Shown piece after piece: positions 12,140 through 22,658 of a stretch of 64,000 bases of DNA; the first letter of the stretch is position 1, and the number at the start of each line of letters is the position of its first letter. The position numbers were made by a program, and so were the translations under genes. The notes under the pieces were generated by a model that saw only the letters and a program-made list of their open reading frames with translations, had not been told where the DNA came from and did not search any database. Origin of the DNA: Lampris incognitus (lineage: Eukaryota > Chordata > Actinopteri > Lampriformes > Lampridae); NCBI RefSeq assembly GCF_029633865.1, contig NC_079223.1, positions 9,123,736 through 9,187,735 of the forward strand. Reading direction: 5' to 3'.

Positions 12140-13180
12140 TGTGGATGTTTGGATGATGTGGGGTTAGTGAATCAGGAAGTGCTGTGGATTAGCAAGGAGG
12201 AGGTGAGGGCAGCTATGAAGAGGATGAAGAGTGGAAAGGCAGTTGGTCCTGATGACATACCTGTGGAGGTATGGAGATGTTTAGTTGAAATGGCAGTGGA
12301 GTTTTTAACTAAGTTGTTTAACACAATCTTGGAAAGCGAGATGATGCCTGAGGAGTGGCGAAGAAGCATACTGGTACTGATTTTCAAGAACAACGGTGAT
12401 GTGCAGAACTGTAGCAACTACAGAGGTATAAAGTTGATCAGCCACAGCATGAAGATGTGGGAAAGAGTACGAGAAGCTAGGTTAAGAGGCGAGGTGACGA
12501 CTAGCGAGCAGCAGTATGGTTTCATACCACAAAAGAGCACTACAGATGCAATGTTTGCTTTGAGAATGTTGATTGAGAAGTATGGAGAAGGCCAGAAAGA
12601 GTTAGATTGTGTTTTTGTGGATTTCGAGAAAGCATATGACAGGGTGCCAAGAGAGGAGGTGTGGTATTGTACGAGGAAGTCGGGAATTGCAGAGAAGTAT
12701 GTAAGAATGGTGCAGGATATGTATGTGGGATGTGTGACAATGGTGAGGTGTGCAGTTGGAATGACAGATGGGTTCAAGGTAGAGGTGGGATTACAGCAAG
12801 AATCAGCTCTGAGCCCTTTCTTGTTTGCAGTGGTGATGGACACTTTGACGGACATGGTCAGGCAGGAGTCTCTGAGTACTATGATATTTGCTGATGACAT
12901 TGTGATCTGTAGTGAGATTAGGGTGGAGGTTGAAGACAGCCTGGAGAGGTGGAGGTATGCACTGGAGAGAAGAGGAATTAAAGTCAGTGGGAACAAGACG
13001 GAATACACATGCATTAATGTGAGGGAGGACAGTGGAACGGTGAGGATGCAAGGAGTAGAGGTCATGAAGGCATATGAGTTTAAATACTTGGGGTCAACTG
13101 TCCAAAGTAACGGGGAGTGAAGAAGAGAGTGCAGGCAGGGTGGAGTGGGTGGAAAAGAGTGTCATGAGTGATTTGTGACA
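12140..13180 (+). mobile_element. RTE-like LINE fragment, RT domain (copy 2)
   Basis: Frame 12149-13120 is open for 323 codons, longer than in copy 1: KSGKAVGPDDIPVEVW through FVDFEKAYDR, FADDIVICSE and NKTEYTCINV to YLGSTVQSNGE. Sequence is nearly the same as 4056-5095. No endonuclease and no 3' tail, so not mobile. Confidence 0.85.
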
Positions 13181-13184
13181 GAAA

Positions 13185-13510
13185 ACCCCCCACATTTTTT
13201 ACAAACTAAGTGTAGTGTAACCAACAGGAGACCATTGATGTGTGAAGTGATTTTGGGGACATTAATTTGTATAAGAGTGACGTTATTGAATATTATAGTA
13301 GCATCTCTTTTCAGTGCTGCGCCTTTTAGACAGTCCCAGTATACTCGTCTCACAGGCGGCTGTATATAGAGACCAAAGTTAGTTGTCCAGATCAGAGGAC
13401 GGTTCGTTTTGGTGAAAATTAGGTTGTAGCTTGTTGTTTGCCTTACTACGGCAGGAAAGATGCATCGTTTGTGTTTTAAAAACGTTTCCCTTATGGCTTC
13501 CATGTTACGG
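13185..13510 (+). pseudogene. Orphan EPHX1 promoter/5'-flank fragment
   Basis: Aligns by eye with 25195-25530 just upstream of the functional EPHX1 start. Shared landmarks: ACTAAGTGT.GTGTA, GAGTGATTTTGGGG, CACAGGCGGCTG, GAGGACGG, CCTTACTACGG.AGGAAAGA and TGTGTTTTAA. No coding exon follows; a Tx1 LINE fragment lies downstream. It shows that the amplified block once held a whole EPHX1 copy including its promoter. Confidence 0.75.
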
Positions 13511-13704
13511 TTTCACCCTCACAACCCTGCAACCTACCTCTTCCGTTCCCTCAGTGTTTTTCATGAACTGTCTTATCCAATTAATCTTAAATGTATTGTT
13601 TAATGTTGTAAAACCCCAAAAGTTTAATCCTTCACAATCAGTGGTATTCATAATAACAGTTCATTTTACAGAATGTGTCTTGTTCTTCCATAGAAAATTA
13701 AACA
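13511..13704. other. Unassigned spacer
   Basis: Short AT-rich spacer between the orphan promoter fragment and the Tx1 LINE fragment. No gene or repeat recognised. Confidence 0.4.
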
Positions 13705-15200
13705 AAGGGTTGTCAATCTTTTTGGAGTTCCATTCTCAACAGCTACGGAAAGAGCAACATAGGTTAGGGGTGGAATGCCTTCAGCTTTTGAGAGAAGACA
13801 TCTCCCTCTTAATGATAACTCTCTCTGTAACCTATGTTAAAAAATGTTCCTTGTCGTTTCAATGATTGGCTCAAAATTTAAAGAACATCTTAAAGATTCA
13901 TCTTTTTTAATATTTACACCCAAATATGTAACTTGATTCTTAATTTGAATACCACATATACATGACATTTCACATGTCTTGATAGACATTAATTCACATT
14001 TGTTGGTATTTAAACATAAACCAGAAGCATTGGAAAAATTCTTAATAAGGTCCAAGGCACGAGGAATTTGAGCAGCATCTTTTAAGAAGAGGGTTGTATC
14101 GTCTGCCAGTTGGCTGATGAAGACCTGTCTGTCCGCAACCACTACACCCTGCAATTCACTATTGGAAATATAAGTAAGTAGCAAGAAGTTGGGCAGCGAT
14201 CAAAAAGAGATAAGGGGAGATGGGACAACCTTGTCTATCTCTGCGATAAAGGTTAGACCTTGGAGAAGTACCATATTTTAACTTAATTGAGTTACCACCG
14301 TTATTATAAAGAGTTTTGATAGTTTAACAAAAGAAGTCGCTCAAACCAAGCTTTGATAGGGCTTTATAAAAGAAGTCATGTTCCACAGAATCAAAGGTTT
14401 TATAAAAGTCGAGAAAGAGAATGAGGCCATCACTATCAACAAGGTCATTATAATCAAACAAATCTGAAACCAATCCAATGTTATTTGTGATGTGTCGCTT
14501 TCTCATGAATCTTGATTTTGTCTCATCTAAAACATCTTTTAACCTTTCAGCAAACAGTGGGTGTACTATTTTATAATCATTATTGAGAAGCAGGATAAGG
14601 CTCCAGTTATCTAACAATAACAGATCTTTGTTAGGTTTTGGAATTAATGTAATGATCCCCTGAGTCATGGTGGGTGGGAGAGCTCCTTTTTGTATACTTT
14701 CTAAAAAACAACCACTAACCAAAAAGGGGCATAATTGTTCAGCAAACATTTTGTAAAGCCATCATTTCCAGGTGATGTTTTATTTTTCAGATTGCCTATC
14801 ACTTTTTCAACTCCCTTGACATCAGTTGTAGAATTACATGAATTCCTATCATCTGTGGATAAGAGTCAAGAAAAGCGGTGGCTGCGTCTTCAGAGTATTG
14901 GGCCTTGTAGAGATTGCTGTAATTGGCACAGAAAGAAGCAATTCCTCTAGGGTCATTAACTACGTTATTATCTATTAGTAATTGATCTAAGAACTAAGAG
15001 GAATTTTGTTGCCCCTCCATCTTTTCCTAGATCTAATAAATGTTCCTTCTGCTTTAATTTTATACATATCATCTAATTAATTTTGTGATTGCAAATATTC
15101 CTTATGCTCATCATCAGATAAATTGTCTTGTTGAGAAAAACATGCCAACTGGTAGATAACGTTTTCTTCCGCAGTTCTTCTGTTCTTAGTCAGATCACTT
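13705..15200 (-). mobile_element. Tx1-type L1 LINE fragment, RT domain (copy 2)
   Basis: Duplicate of 5105-6600. Minus-strand frames 14749-14324 and 14184-13837 carry FLDFYKTFDSVEHDF and FISQLADDTTLFLKD. One more frameshift/stop than copy 1 splits the frame between them. Confidence 0.85.
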
Positions 15201-15228
15201 CCAAATTTCCTGAGAAGTTTCTCTGTGC

Positions 15229-15890
15229 ACTTCGTCCACGTACAGCCACCACATCGGGAGGGTCAGGAGGTGTTGCCTCTCATGCTTGTCCGTGGCTGGC
15301 CAGGCTCGTACTTTGAATTCTACAAGATCCTTCCCTTGCTCACAGATACCCAAGCTGGCCTTGCATTTGAGGTCATATGTCCATCCATCCCTAGCTATGG
15401 TTTCTCAGAGGCGCCACATAAACAAGGTAAGTAGAGCGTGAACGTATATGTATGGGTTTTAATAGCATTTGTCTATATGAATGCTTCTTGAATCTCTCTC
15501 CAGGATTTGACAGTCTTGCTGCTGCAAGAGTTTTCCTGACACTGTTGGAGCACCTCGGGTTCTGAAAGTTCTACTTGCAGGGTGGGGACTGGGGCTCCGT
15601 CATCACCACCAACATGGCACAGATGAAACCACAGTAAGCTTGTACACACTAACCAGCTTTATCATCATAGCACTGGAATCTGCAACACCATGTTGTTTTT
15701 CCAAATACAACATTGACATAATGACTCAATGATGAATGAAACGCAGCTTGTATTGTGCCAAAGCACAGAATTCACCAAGAACAATTTGCCAAGAACACCA
15801 GGTCACAACTTAATTAGGTCAAAGTTTCAGAAATATTGATTTGTAAACTGGCAAAACTGAGCACACACGACACGAAATTCACTTTGTAGA
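15229..15890 (+). pseudogene. EPHX1-like pseudogene fragment, exons 4-5 (unit 2)
   Basis: Same structure as 6626-7280: truncated exon 4 (15229-15428, RGWPGSYFEFYK), exon 5 (15504-15634, with the same in-frame TGA after LEHLGF) and part of intron 5. The shared stop and shared RGWPGS change show both fragments descend from one already broken copy, and that the tandem duplication came later. Confidence 0.9.
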
Positions 15891-16237
15891 GACAGTTTAG
15901 GGCAAAGAAACATCAGACTCCAGTTCATGCGAGAATCGCTCTTTAATTCTATTTGCGATTTGTGATAGGGTTTAAGGATTAACGAGAACTCATTTGAAAA
16001 TGCAAATCGATTAAGACCAGATGGGATGCATGAGTAATCTTTTTATTAATAGGTTTAATATCTGCATTGTCTTGCATAGTTAGTTGATACGTCTGCGGAA
16101 AGTAAAGCTACATAGGACATGTGCAGTTGTTAAAAGTTACGAGACATAAGTAAAAGGTTAGTGAGACTTCCGGTCGAACAGACGAGAGGATGTTTTGTAG
16201 TTCTTTCTGCTGCCGTATGGTTCTTGTTGTTCTCGCG

Positions 16238-17054
16238 TTAGTTGCATGTGCTTTCTTTCACCTCATAAAAATGGAACCACGCTCGAGTCAGCACCTCAAA
16301 TGTGCACTGGTAAGGCTAAGGGGAAAAGAATAGACACAAGTTTTAAGAGTGAATGTATCCGGAGGCTCGTAGCCACTTAAGAACAAAATATCTCAATATG
16401 TAATAAAACTACTGTAACAGACTGTATTGATAATAAAATCTTCTTGTGACCATTCTACCAACTAGTGGTTCTCTTTTAGCCAAAGCGATCATTTCCAAAG
16501 GAAACAAAAAAGCCTAGGAGCAAATCGTTACCGGAGCCTTTTTACGGTCTTGGTAGACGGGGCATCGCTGGTCAGGACCGGGTTTTCTGCACAGGGTCTT
16601 CATCATTTGCACCGTGAAACGGTACATCATGCCATCATCCACCTAAAGGGAAAAAACCTTTGCAAATCAGAGCTCCTGAAGTGCCCGTCATTGTCTCCCA
16701 GATTCACGACGTGATAAAAAGTGAATCGGTCTCTACAATTAGAATCAATTCACCTAAGAGCCTAAACGTGAGACAGACTTTCAAACATAATTTTAATTAG
16801 TGTTCTACAACAGCAGGATCAGCGCAAGTATGGGATTCTGTCACTCTGACCTGTTGTTGTTGAGCCTTCATCACTTTGGTCACTTGAATGAGGTACAAGG
16901 TGTAGGTTCCCGTGTTGTATTGGAGCACAGCGAACTTCAGGGCATCTTGTACTCTTGGATCATTGATGTCTGCATCTGTCAGACCTCCTACCAAGTCGGC
17001 CGCCCCAAAGGCCAAATACGCCACCAGCACGGGAAAGACAAGCTTTGGGTTCAT
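16238..17054 (-). CDS. Type-2 cystatin, copy 3 (diverged inhibitory loop)
   Basis: Exons on the minus strand: 17054-16851 (68 codons), 16642-16532 (37), 16315-16238 (25 plus stop); predicted 130 residues, GT-AG introns of 208 and 216 bp. Signal peptide MNPKLVFPVLVAYLAFGAA, then VGGLTDADINDPRVQDALKF. Loop 1 is QVDDG as in copy 2 and loop 2 is RAWF. Four cysteines are kept (TLCRK, QRCPV, YQCT, STCN). Exon 1 differs from copy 2 around FAVLQYNTGTYTLYLIQ against YFAGNHNRRSNSLFLSQ, a cluster of amino-acid changes in the helix and following strand, while exons 2-3 and introns stay close. Confidence 0.88.
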
Positions 17055-17102
17055 GTTGTCTGAGGAAATGGAGCAAAATGTTAAGCGTTGGAAGACGAAG
17101 TA

Positions 17103-17110
17103 CTATATAA
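17103..17110 (-). promoter_or_regulatory. TATA box of cystatin copy 3
   Basis: TTATATAG on the minus strand about 50 bases upstream of the ATG, aligned with copies 1 and 2. Confidence 0.55.
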
Positions 17111-17279
17111 GCGTCATCTGCCATTTCGGGTGGGCTGACCTCTCATCTAATTCCTGCTCTCCATAGGCAGACTGCTGACGGGGTGGAGGCTCGTCTCTGA
17201 AACAACATGATCAATACGAAGACAGCCGAACTACTTTGTTTGTTGGCACGCTCACTATTTAGATTGTAAACGTTCCAAA

Positions 17280-17850
17280 ATCCACTTTGAATAGCACACA
17301 TGGCCGTTATAACTCTGAATCGGATCATTGTTTTCGGTCGTTACGCCTCTATGTTGTTTTTAAGGGTGGGGATACCTGCAGTCAGTTTAGACTGAAGAGG
17401 TCACTTAGATGAGTGATGAAACTTATGTTATTGTCACTTTTTTATAATATCTTTATGGAGGGAATATATACTATTTTACTCTTCGTTAATCCTCTGATGA
17501 CAAAAGTGTGTTTTTTGCACAACCCAATAAACAAAACTTAAAAACAAAAAAGATTATGAAGACATAATCTACATCCGTCAAAAAACAAAAAACCCAAACA
17601 TATCTCTCAATAAACGGTGTATCCAGATGAGCTGATTTAACTTTCTTTGACTTTTAAATTGAACGAATTCAAAATCATCAAATCGCACACAATGCCATAA
17701 AGATTACACCCGATGAAACAGTATAGCTTCAATAAAAACACAAGTCCAGGGGTTACACGTAGTAAATAAGGGGTAAAATAAAAGTTAACAGAGGTTCATA
17801 CAGCAAAATAGTTTTACAGCCTTCAGGTTTTTCGAATATTGTTTGGTGTC
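17280..17850. repeat. Penelope-like terminus and A-rich flank, empty gypsy site (unit 3)
   Basis: Same flank as 3240-4055 but with no gypsy insertion: GATGAGTGATGAAACTTATG runs directly into TTATTGTCACTTTTTTATAA. No gene. Confidence 0.65.
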
Positions 17851-18262
17851 TATGTGGATGTTTGGATGATGTGAGGTTAGTGAATCAGGAAGTGCTGTGG
17901 ATTAGCAAGGAGGAAGTGAGGGCAGCTATGAAGAGGATGAAGAGTGGAAAGGCAGTTGGTCCTGATGACATACCTGTGGAGGTATGGAGATGTTTAGGAG
18001 AGATGGCAGTGTGGTTTTTAACCAGATTGTTTAACACAATCTTGGAAAGTGAGAGGATGCCTGAGGAGTGGCGAAGAAGCATACTGGTACCGATTTTCAA
18101 GAACGGGCGATGTGCAGAACTGTAGCAACTACAGAGGTATAAAGTTGATCGGCCACAGTATGAAGATGTGGGAAAGAGTACGAGAAGCTAGGTTAAGAGG
18201 CGAGGTGACGACTAGCGAGCAGCAGTATGGTTTCATACCATGAAAGAGCACTACAGATGCGA
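17850..18262 (+). mobile_element. RTE-like LINE fragment (copy 3, truncated)
   Basis: Frames 17862-18125 and 18049-18243 carry KSGKAVGPDDIPVEVW and EQQYGFIP. A frameshift near 18105 and a stop after EQQYGFIP break it, and it ends before the catalytic motifs. Confidence 0.8.
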
Positions 18263-18356
18263 AATATTTTCACCTACCTATTGTCTATTGTCATCCATGT
18301 ATTTCAGGATTAGATGTGCACTTCATCCACATACAGCCACATCGGGAGGGTCGGGA
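18263..18356 (+). pseudogene. EPHX1 intron 3/exon 4 fragment (unit 3)
   Basis: Matches the end of EPHX1 intron 3 and start of exon 4 near 27400-27490: TTGTCATCC, then CAGGATTAGATGTGCACTTC (GLDVHF) and CACATACAGCCACATCGGGA. Cut off by the hAT end at 18358. It keeps the exon start lost from units 1 and 2. Confidence 0.8.
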
Positions 18357-18718
18357 GCAGGGCCGGATTAAGACGCTGTAAGGCCCAGGGCATCGGCCAG
18401 GTTTAAGCCCCCCCCCCCTTTCACCTGTAGTTGTATAGCACCTATAGATAGGCCTACCTGTCGTAGTGTTTCAGCACCATAGACAGCGCCTTATTTGTAT
18501 CCAGACAAAGGCAGAAAAGTCCATCTGTAACTAGGCCTCTTACCCATCAAGTAAAATTCAGTCGGCTACATTAAATGGCGTCGTATACAAGCTCTCAACA
18601 TACATAGGGCCTACACTTTCAACATAACCGATGCACAGGTAGCGCAGACACTTGCAACAAGTAGCAAGCAGTCATCACAACGCACGCACACCAATGATCA
18701 ACATTGTAAACTCGAGGT

Positions 18719-19680
18719 TTATGTTTGTTTATTTAGATCCCCATTAGCTGTTACCCAAGGCAACAGCTACTCTTCCTGGGGTCAACATTAATAACATCCT
18801 TCAACAAAATCCATGTATGCACATGCTTTCACATGCATGCTTACATAAATGAACACAATTGCATCGCCAAATTCAGTTCATCCCCATCCCATCCCACCCA
18901 CCTCAATTAAACCAGCATTAATAAAGAAGCCAAACACACAACCCCCCCCCACACACACACACACTTACAGTAGCATCTATCACAGACTACTACCACCTGC
19001 TTTGAGCTACATATTTCAGAATAAAAATATAAAAATGTATGTATTAGACAGTGTATGCCCGTCTCCAAAAATAACCTAAGTGGCTTTTTAAAACTTCTTT
19101 ACTTGTTGCTTGAGTAATAACGTATGGCAACCTATTCCACTGTGAAACGGCCCTATACATAGCAGTTCTTTTCATTGCATTTGTTCTGGGTAGAGGAATT
19201 GTAACATGACCCCTGCTAACTTGTCTTGTTCCATGTTCATGTCTGTCCTGGGAAAAAGTTAATTCTTGAGTACAGGCAGTAGGGTAGTTTTGACACAACT
19301 GTATTCCTGAATGACATTAGAGGACTGCTTGTTAATCTGTCTTCTGCTTTCAACCAGGCAAGATCATGGTGCATTTGGTCTATAGCTTTTCTCATTGAAC
19401 ACCTGAGTACAAGACGTGCTGCTCTATTCTGCACTATCTGAAGCTTGTTTAGCTCCTGTTTTGCTGCACTTGACCAGATTGCTGGGCAGTAGTCAAGGTG
19501 TGACAAAACCAAGGTTTGTGTAACCTGTAAGACGGTAGTTGGTGTAAGAAAAGAGGAGTATCTTCTTATCATAGATATTCTTCTCCCCATTTTTCCAATT
19601 ATTTTGTTTATGTAACACCACAGCATCATACTCAAATAACGGACCTCACCATGTTGCATCAGCACTAGACATTCACATTC
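18719..19680 (-). mobile_element. Rex1/CR1-like LINE, 3' end
   Basis: Minus-strand frames 19665-19237 and 19298-19044 encode the C-terminal domain: LVLSHLDYCPAIWSSAAKQE, LQIVQNRAARLVLRC and the end pattern LPRTNAMKRTAMYRAVSQWN. The 3' untranslated tail on the left reads GACCCCAGGAAGAGTAGCTG on the minus strand, a well-known tail of this LINE group in fish. Only the last part is present, as usual for 5'-truncated copies. A frameshift separates the two frames. Confidence 0.8.
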
Positions 19681-20319
19681 AAAGCAGTTGATGGAAAAAA
19701 ATAGCTTAACTTACCCGCTCAGAAGGTCTTCTTTCTTGCTTTTCGAGCTGAGAAGTCCACAATCCTCAAAATCCAGTTCCCTTAACAAGTCACTTTCCAA
19801 AGACATGCGAGTCAGATGACTTAGTCTGTTTTGTCCCATGGTGGATCTCATTTTGTTCTTAATCAACCACAGTTTGGAGAACGACCGCTCCCCAGATGCG
19901 TTGGTCACCGGCTGTTGCAGCTGTCATCAGGACTGTGTAGGTAACATATAGCTAGCAGAAGGCACTATTAACGGGGACAAACTGATACACGGTAGTCATC
20001 GGATCTCTGGTCTCACCGGAATGCCAAGCAAGGGCAACCAAACGTTTATTTATTGAGTAACCACCCGCCCCCCCTTTGCACAGTGACGTCAGCATAAGGG
20101 CATTCAAGGCAGACAGTGTTCATCGGTGTCCAACACCCCCACTTGCTCTTAGGCTGATTACAGTATGCAGTTGTCAGGTACATCTAGCAAAGAAAATAAA
20201 AACATCTTACATACCAAAAACAAAAGAAACAAACTTGTCAAGCAGAGCTTTAGTTACAGGTTTAGTCAAAATATCTGCAACCATGTCTGATGTGGGGCAA
20301 TACTTAATAGTTATCCTTC

Positions 20320-20470
20320 CATCAGGGGAGAACATCAACCATCAGGGCAGAACATCACCATCATCCATCAGGGCAGAACATCATCCATCAGGGTAGAACA
20401 TCATCCATCATCCGTCAGGGCACAACATCATCCATCAGGGCAGTACATTATCCATCATCCATCATCCAAT
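20320..20470. repeat. Short tandem repeat, about 19-20-bp unit
   Basis: Repeats of CATCCATCAGGGCAGAACAT with indels, inside the copia fossil. No coding sense. Confidence 0.7.
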
Positions 20471-21149
20471 TTCAGTTTGTTCTCACATGGGGTCGATCTT
20501 GGTCTGCAGTGAGTCATGTCAAACCTCTCCAGGATTTTTGTGATGTACCTCTTTTGGTTCATCTTTATTTCACCATCTCCCTGTGTAAAGTCAATACCAA
20601 GGAAATGTTTTAGTTTACCAAGATCTTTCATCTTGAATTGGTCTCTCAATAGCTCTTTCACATTCCTGAGGATTTGACTGTCACTCGCTGCAATAAGAAG
20701 ATCATCGACCCAGATAATCAAAATGATTCTCTCACTCTCAGTTTGTTTGCTGTAAACACGGTGATCAGCTGGGTTCTGAACAAAACCATTTTGGCAAAGG
20801 AAATCATGCAGCATTTTATTCCATTTGGTGCAGCTCCAAACCATATTGGGCAGCAACCTGCATTAAACTGCGTACAGAGGTCATATCAGCAGTTGGGGAA
20901 AAGGTCTCACTATAGTCTATCCCTTCAATTTGACTATAGCCTTTAGCTACATATCTTGCTTTATATGTGGTTTCAACTGGGTTTTCCTTAACGCTGTAAA
21001 CCCATCTGCCCCCCACTGCATGTTTACCTTCTGGCAATGTGGTTAGGGTAAAAGTGTCATTTTCCCTCAGGGAACTCAAATCATCCTGCATAGCTTTAGC
21101 CCATAGTGAGGACTCTGGTGAGCCTAGGGCTTGTTTCAGGGTTTGGCGA

Positions 21150-21437
21150 TGCTGGAGCCTATCCCAGCAGTCATTGGTCCCAGCACTCATTGGTCCCAGC
21201 AGTCATTGGTCCCAGCACTCATTGGTCCCAGCACTCATTGGTCCCAGCAGTCATTGGTCCCAGCACTCATTGGTCCCAGCAGTCATTGGTCCCAGCACTC
21301 ATTGGTCCCAGCACTCATTGGTCCCAGCAGTCATTGGTCCCAGCAGTCATTGGTCCCAGCACTCATTGGTCCCAGCAGTCATTGGTCCCAGCACTCATTG
21401 GTCCCAACAGTCATTGGTCCCAGCACTCATTGCCTTA
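21150..21437. repeat. 16-bp minisatellite, about 17 copies, CCAAT-rich
   Basis: Unit CCCAGCACTCATTGGT or CCCAGCAGTCATTGGT, differing at one base that alternates irregularly (G or C) along the array. Each unit contains ATTGG, an inverted CCAAT box. The array starts within GATGCTGGAGCCTATCCCAG, which is the 3' core of the dispersed SINE found at 26300, 56400 and 60130, so the minisatellite probably grew from a SINE fragment. Confidence 0.9.
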
Positions 21438-22226
21438 GTGACACATTGTCGCTTTCACCCGTCAGCCGTTGGTGGCGCGCTTCACGTCATCCCTCCTCCT
21501 CCGTCTGCATGCGGCGTCGCTGTGTGTTGTGCTCCTGCAGAGAGTGCGGCACTGCCTGGGCCGCTGGCCCCCCTGGTCGTTTTGCTGACAGGCCTGGGCA
21601 ATGTGACCCCTCTCCCCGCAGGAAAAACAGCTAACGTTGGCTCTCCTCGTCATAATCCGCGTGAGTTGTGTCGGGCTCGTAAAGGGTGCAGGCCTTCAAG
21701 CATCGAAGGCGCAAATGTCCCAGAAACTTCGTTTCCCACAACTCATATTTCTTTTCGTCCCCGTCAAAAAACAATCTGCTCCGACGCGTTCCCATGTCCC
21801 TCCTGGGCCCATAACCTGTTGCAGCTGCCATCAGGACTGTGTCGGTAACACATAGCCAGCAGAAAGCACTATTAACGGGGACAAACTGATACACGGTAGC
21901 CATCGGATCTCTGGTCTCACCGGAGTGCCAAGCAAGGGCAACCGGCCGTTTATTTATTGAGTAATCACCCAACCCCCTCTGCACAGTGAAGTCAGCATAA
22001 GGGCATTCAAGACAGACAGTGTTTATTGGTGTCCAACACCGGCAAAGTCAAGTATATTCTAAGCGCTATGTCAACGTTGGGAAAGACGTGGCTGATGTTC
22101 CTTTTCTTAGTCACGAGTAAGAGTTCCCTTGCGGGTTGTTTTTTGTTCCTTTTTCATAAGCTCTTTAAAGTGAACCATTTCCTCGACTAAGTCTTGTTGC
22201 AAATCATTTGGATATTTCTTTTGTAG

Positions 22227-22442
22227 TGTGGAGTTAGAAAACAACGAGACAGGAGACGTGAGAGTAGACGTAGTCGAGGTAGTTTACTAGCTCCAACTTT
22301 TTATGTCACACATCTGACAACGACACTGAACTGACTGTGAACCGGAAGCGGAAGTGCATTATCTGACCCCTCGCCTCTTCCCTTAAAGGTACACCGTCCT
22401 CTTAGGTGAATGTCTCTCGATATACAGATGTGGGTCACCACA
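22227..22442. mobile_element. Solo LTR (fossil)
   Basis: 216-bp insert beginning TGTGGAGTTAG and ending GGTCACCACA, flanked on both sides by GTAG (22223-22226 and 22443-22446), the pattern left by LTR-LTR recombination. It interrupts hAT transposase sequence. Confidence 0.75.
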
Positions 22443-22622
22443 GTAGGCTAATTGATGAAGGCCGAATTTTGTTGTGTGGAAGGGATTGTGTATTCTTAAG
22501 AAATCCAAAACACCGATCAATTTCCTGATGTGCTCGGTATCGTCTGTCTAATTCTGCTACAAGTTTGTCGACAATAACGGTGAACACGTTCACGGCACAC
22601 TTTTCTTTTCCAGACATATTTT

Positions 22623-22658
22623 AGTCCCCAACCCTCCAGGAGCAGGGTTGGGGACCAC
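22623..22658. repeat. Short palindrome of hAT-like terminal repeats
   Basis: GTCCCCAACCCT, an 8-base spacer and AGGGTTGGGGAC form a hairpin. The arms resemble common fish hAT ends, so this may be a minimal foldback derivative. Confidence 0.45.

Larger units (their letters stand above)
7298..15897. repeat. Tandem segmental duplication unit 2
   Basis: Second copy of the block described for 1814-7297, starting at GGGCAAAGAAACATCAGACTC. It is longer because it holds a larger gypsy copy (8824-11717) and an orphan fragment of EPHX1 5' flank (13185-13510). Everything else is in the same order and orientation with only scattered differences. Confidence 0.8.
15898..18356. repeat. Tandem segmental duplication unit 3 (partial)
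   Basis: Third copy: cystatin flank, cystatin 3, Penelope-like terminus, A-rich flank, RTE-like LINE fragment cut at about 18262, then a short piece of EPHX1 intron 3/exon 4 cut by a hAT element at 18358. The gypsy insertion site is empty here (TTATGTTATTGTCAC uninterrupted near 17428). Confidence 0.8.
19913..22038 (-). mobile_element. Ty1/copia LTR retrotransposon fossil
   Basis: LTRs at 19913-20135 and 21817-22038 (TGTTGCAGC...GTCCAACA) with a 5-bp CCGGC target duplication, inserted into the hAT transposase gene. Parts recognised on the minus strand: gag with a CCHC knuckle (CFSCGERGHIAQAC, 21462-21653), and RT (VGGRWVYSVKENP, WVDDLLIAASD, KLKHFLGIDF; 20455-21190). The polypurine tract lies beside the left LTR. 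Two internal tandem repeats (20320-20470, 21150-21437) are embedded. Shorter than a full copia element and broken, with a few breaks. Confidence 0.9.
18358..22620 (-). mobile_element. hAT DNA transposon fragment, interrupted by later insertions
   Basis: Minus-strand hAT element. Its 3' end is CAGGGCCGGATTAAGACGC at 18358. The C-terminal dimerisation domain (PVTNASGERSFSKLWLIKNK) lies at 19711-19907. Transposase sequence resumes at 22039 beyond a copia fossil (the minus strand reads VFPNVDIALRIYLTLP, the residues expected just before PVTNASGERSF) and again at 22443-22617 (VNVFTVIVDKLVAELDRRY), beyond a solo LTR. Inserted items: Rex1/CR1-like LINE 18719-19680, copia 19913-22038, solo LTR 22227-22442. 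The N-terminal region and 5' end were not found. Inactive. Confidence 0.8.

Noticed and set aside
20320-20470. CRISPR-like array
   Set aside because: Irregular short tandem repeat without unique spacers, in a eukaryotic genome.
21039-21848. 269-codon repetitive open frame (SLVPALIGPSSHWSQ repeats)
   Set aside because: It is the translation of a 16-bp minisatellite, which stays open in all three frames because the unit lacks stops; not a gene.
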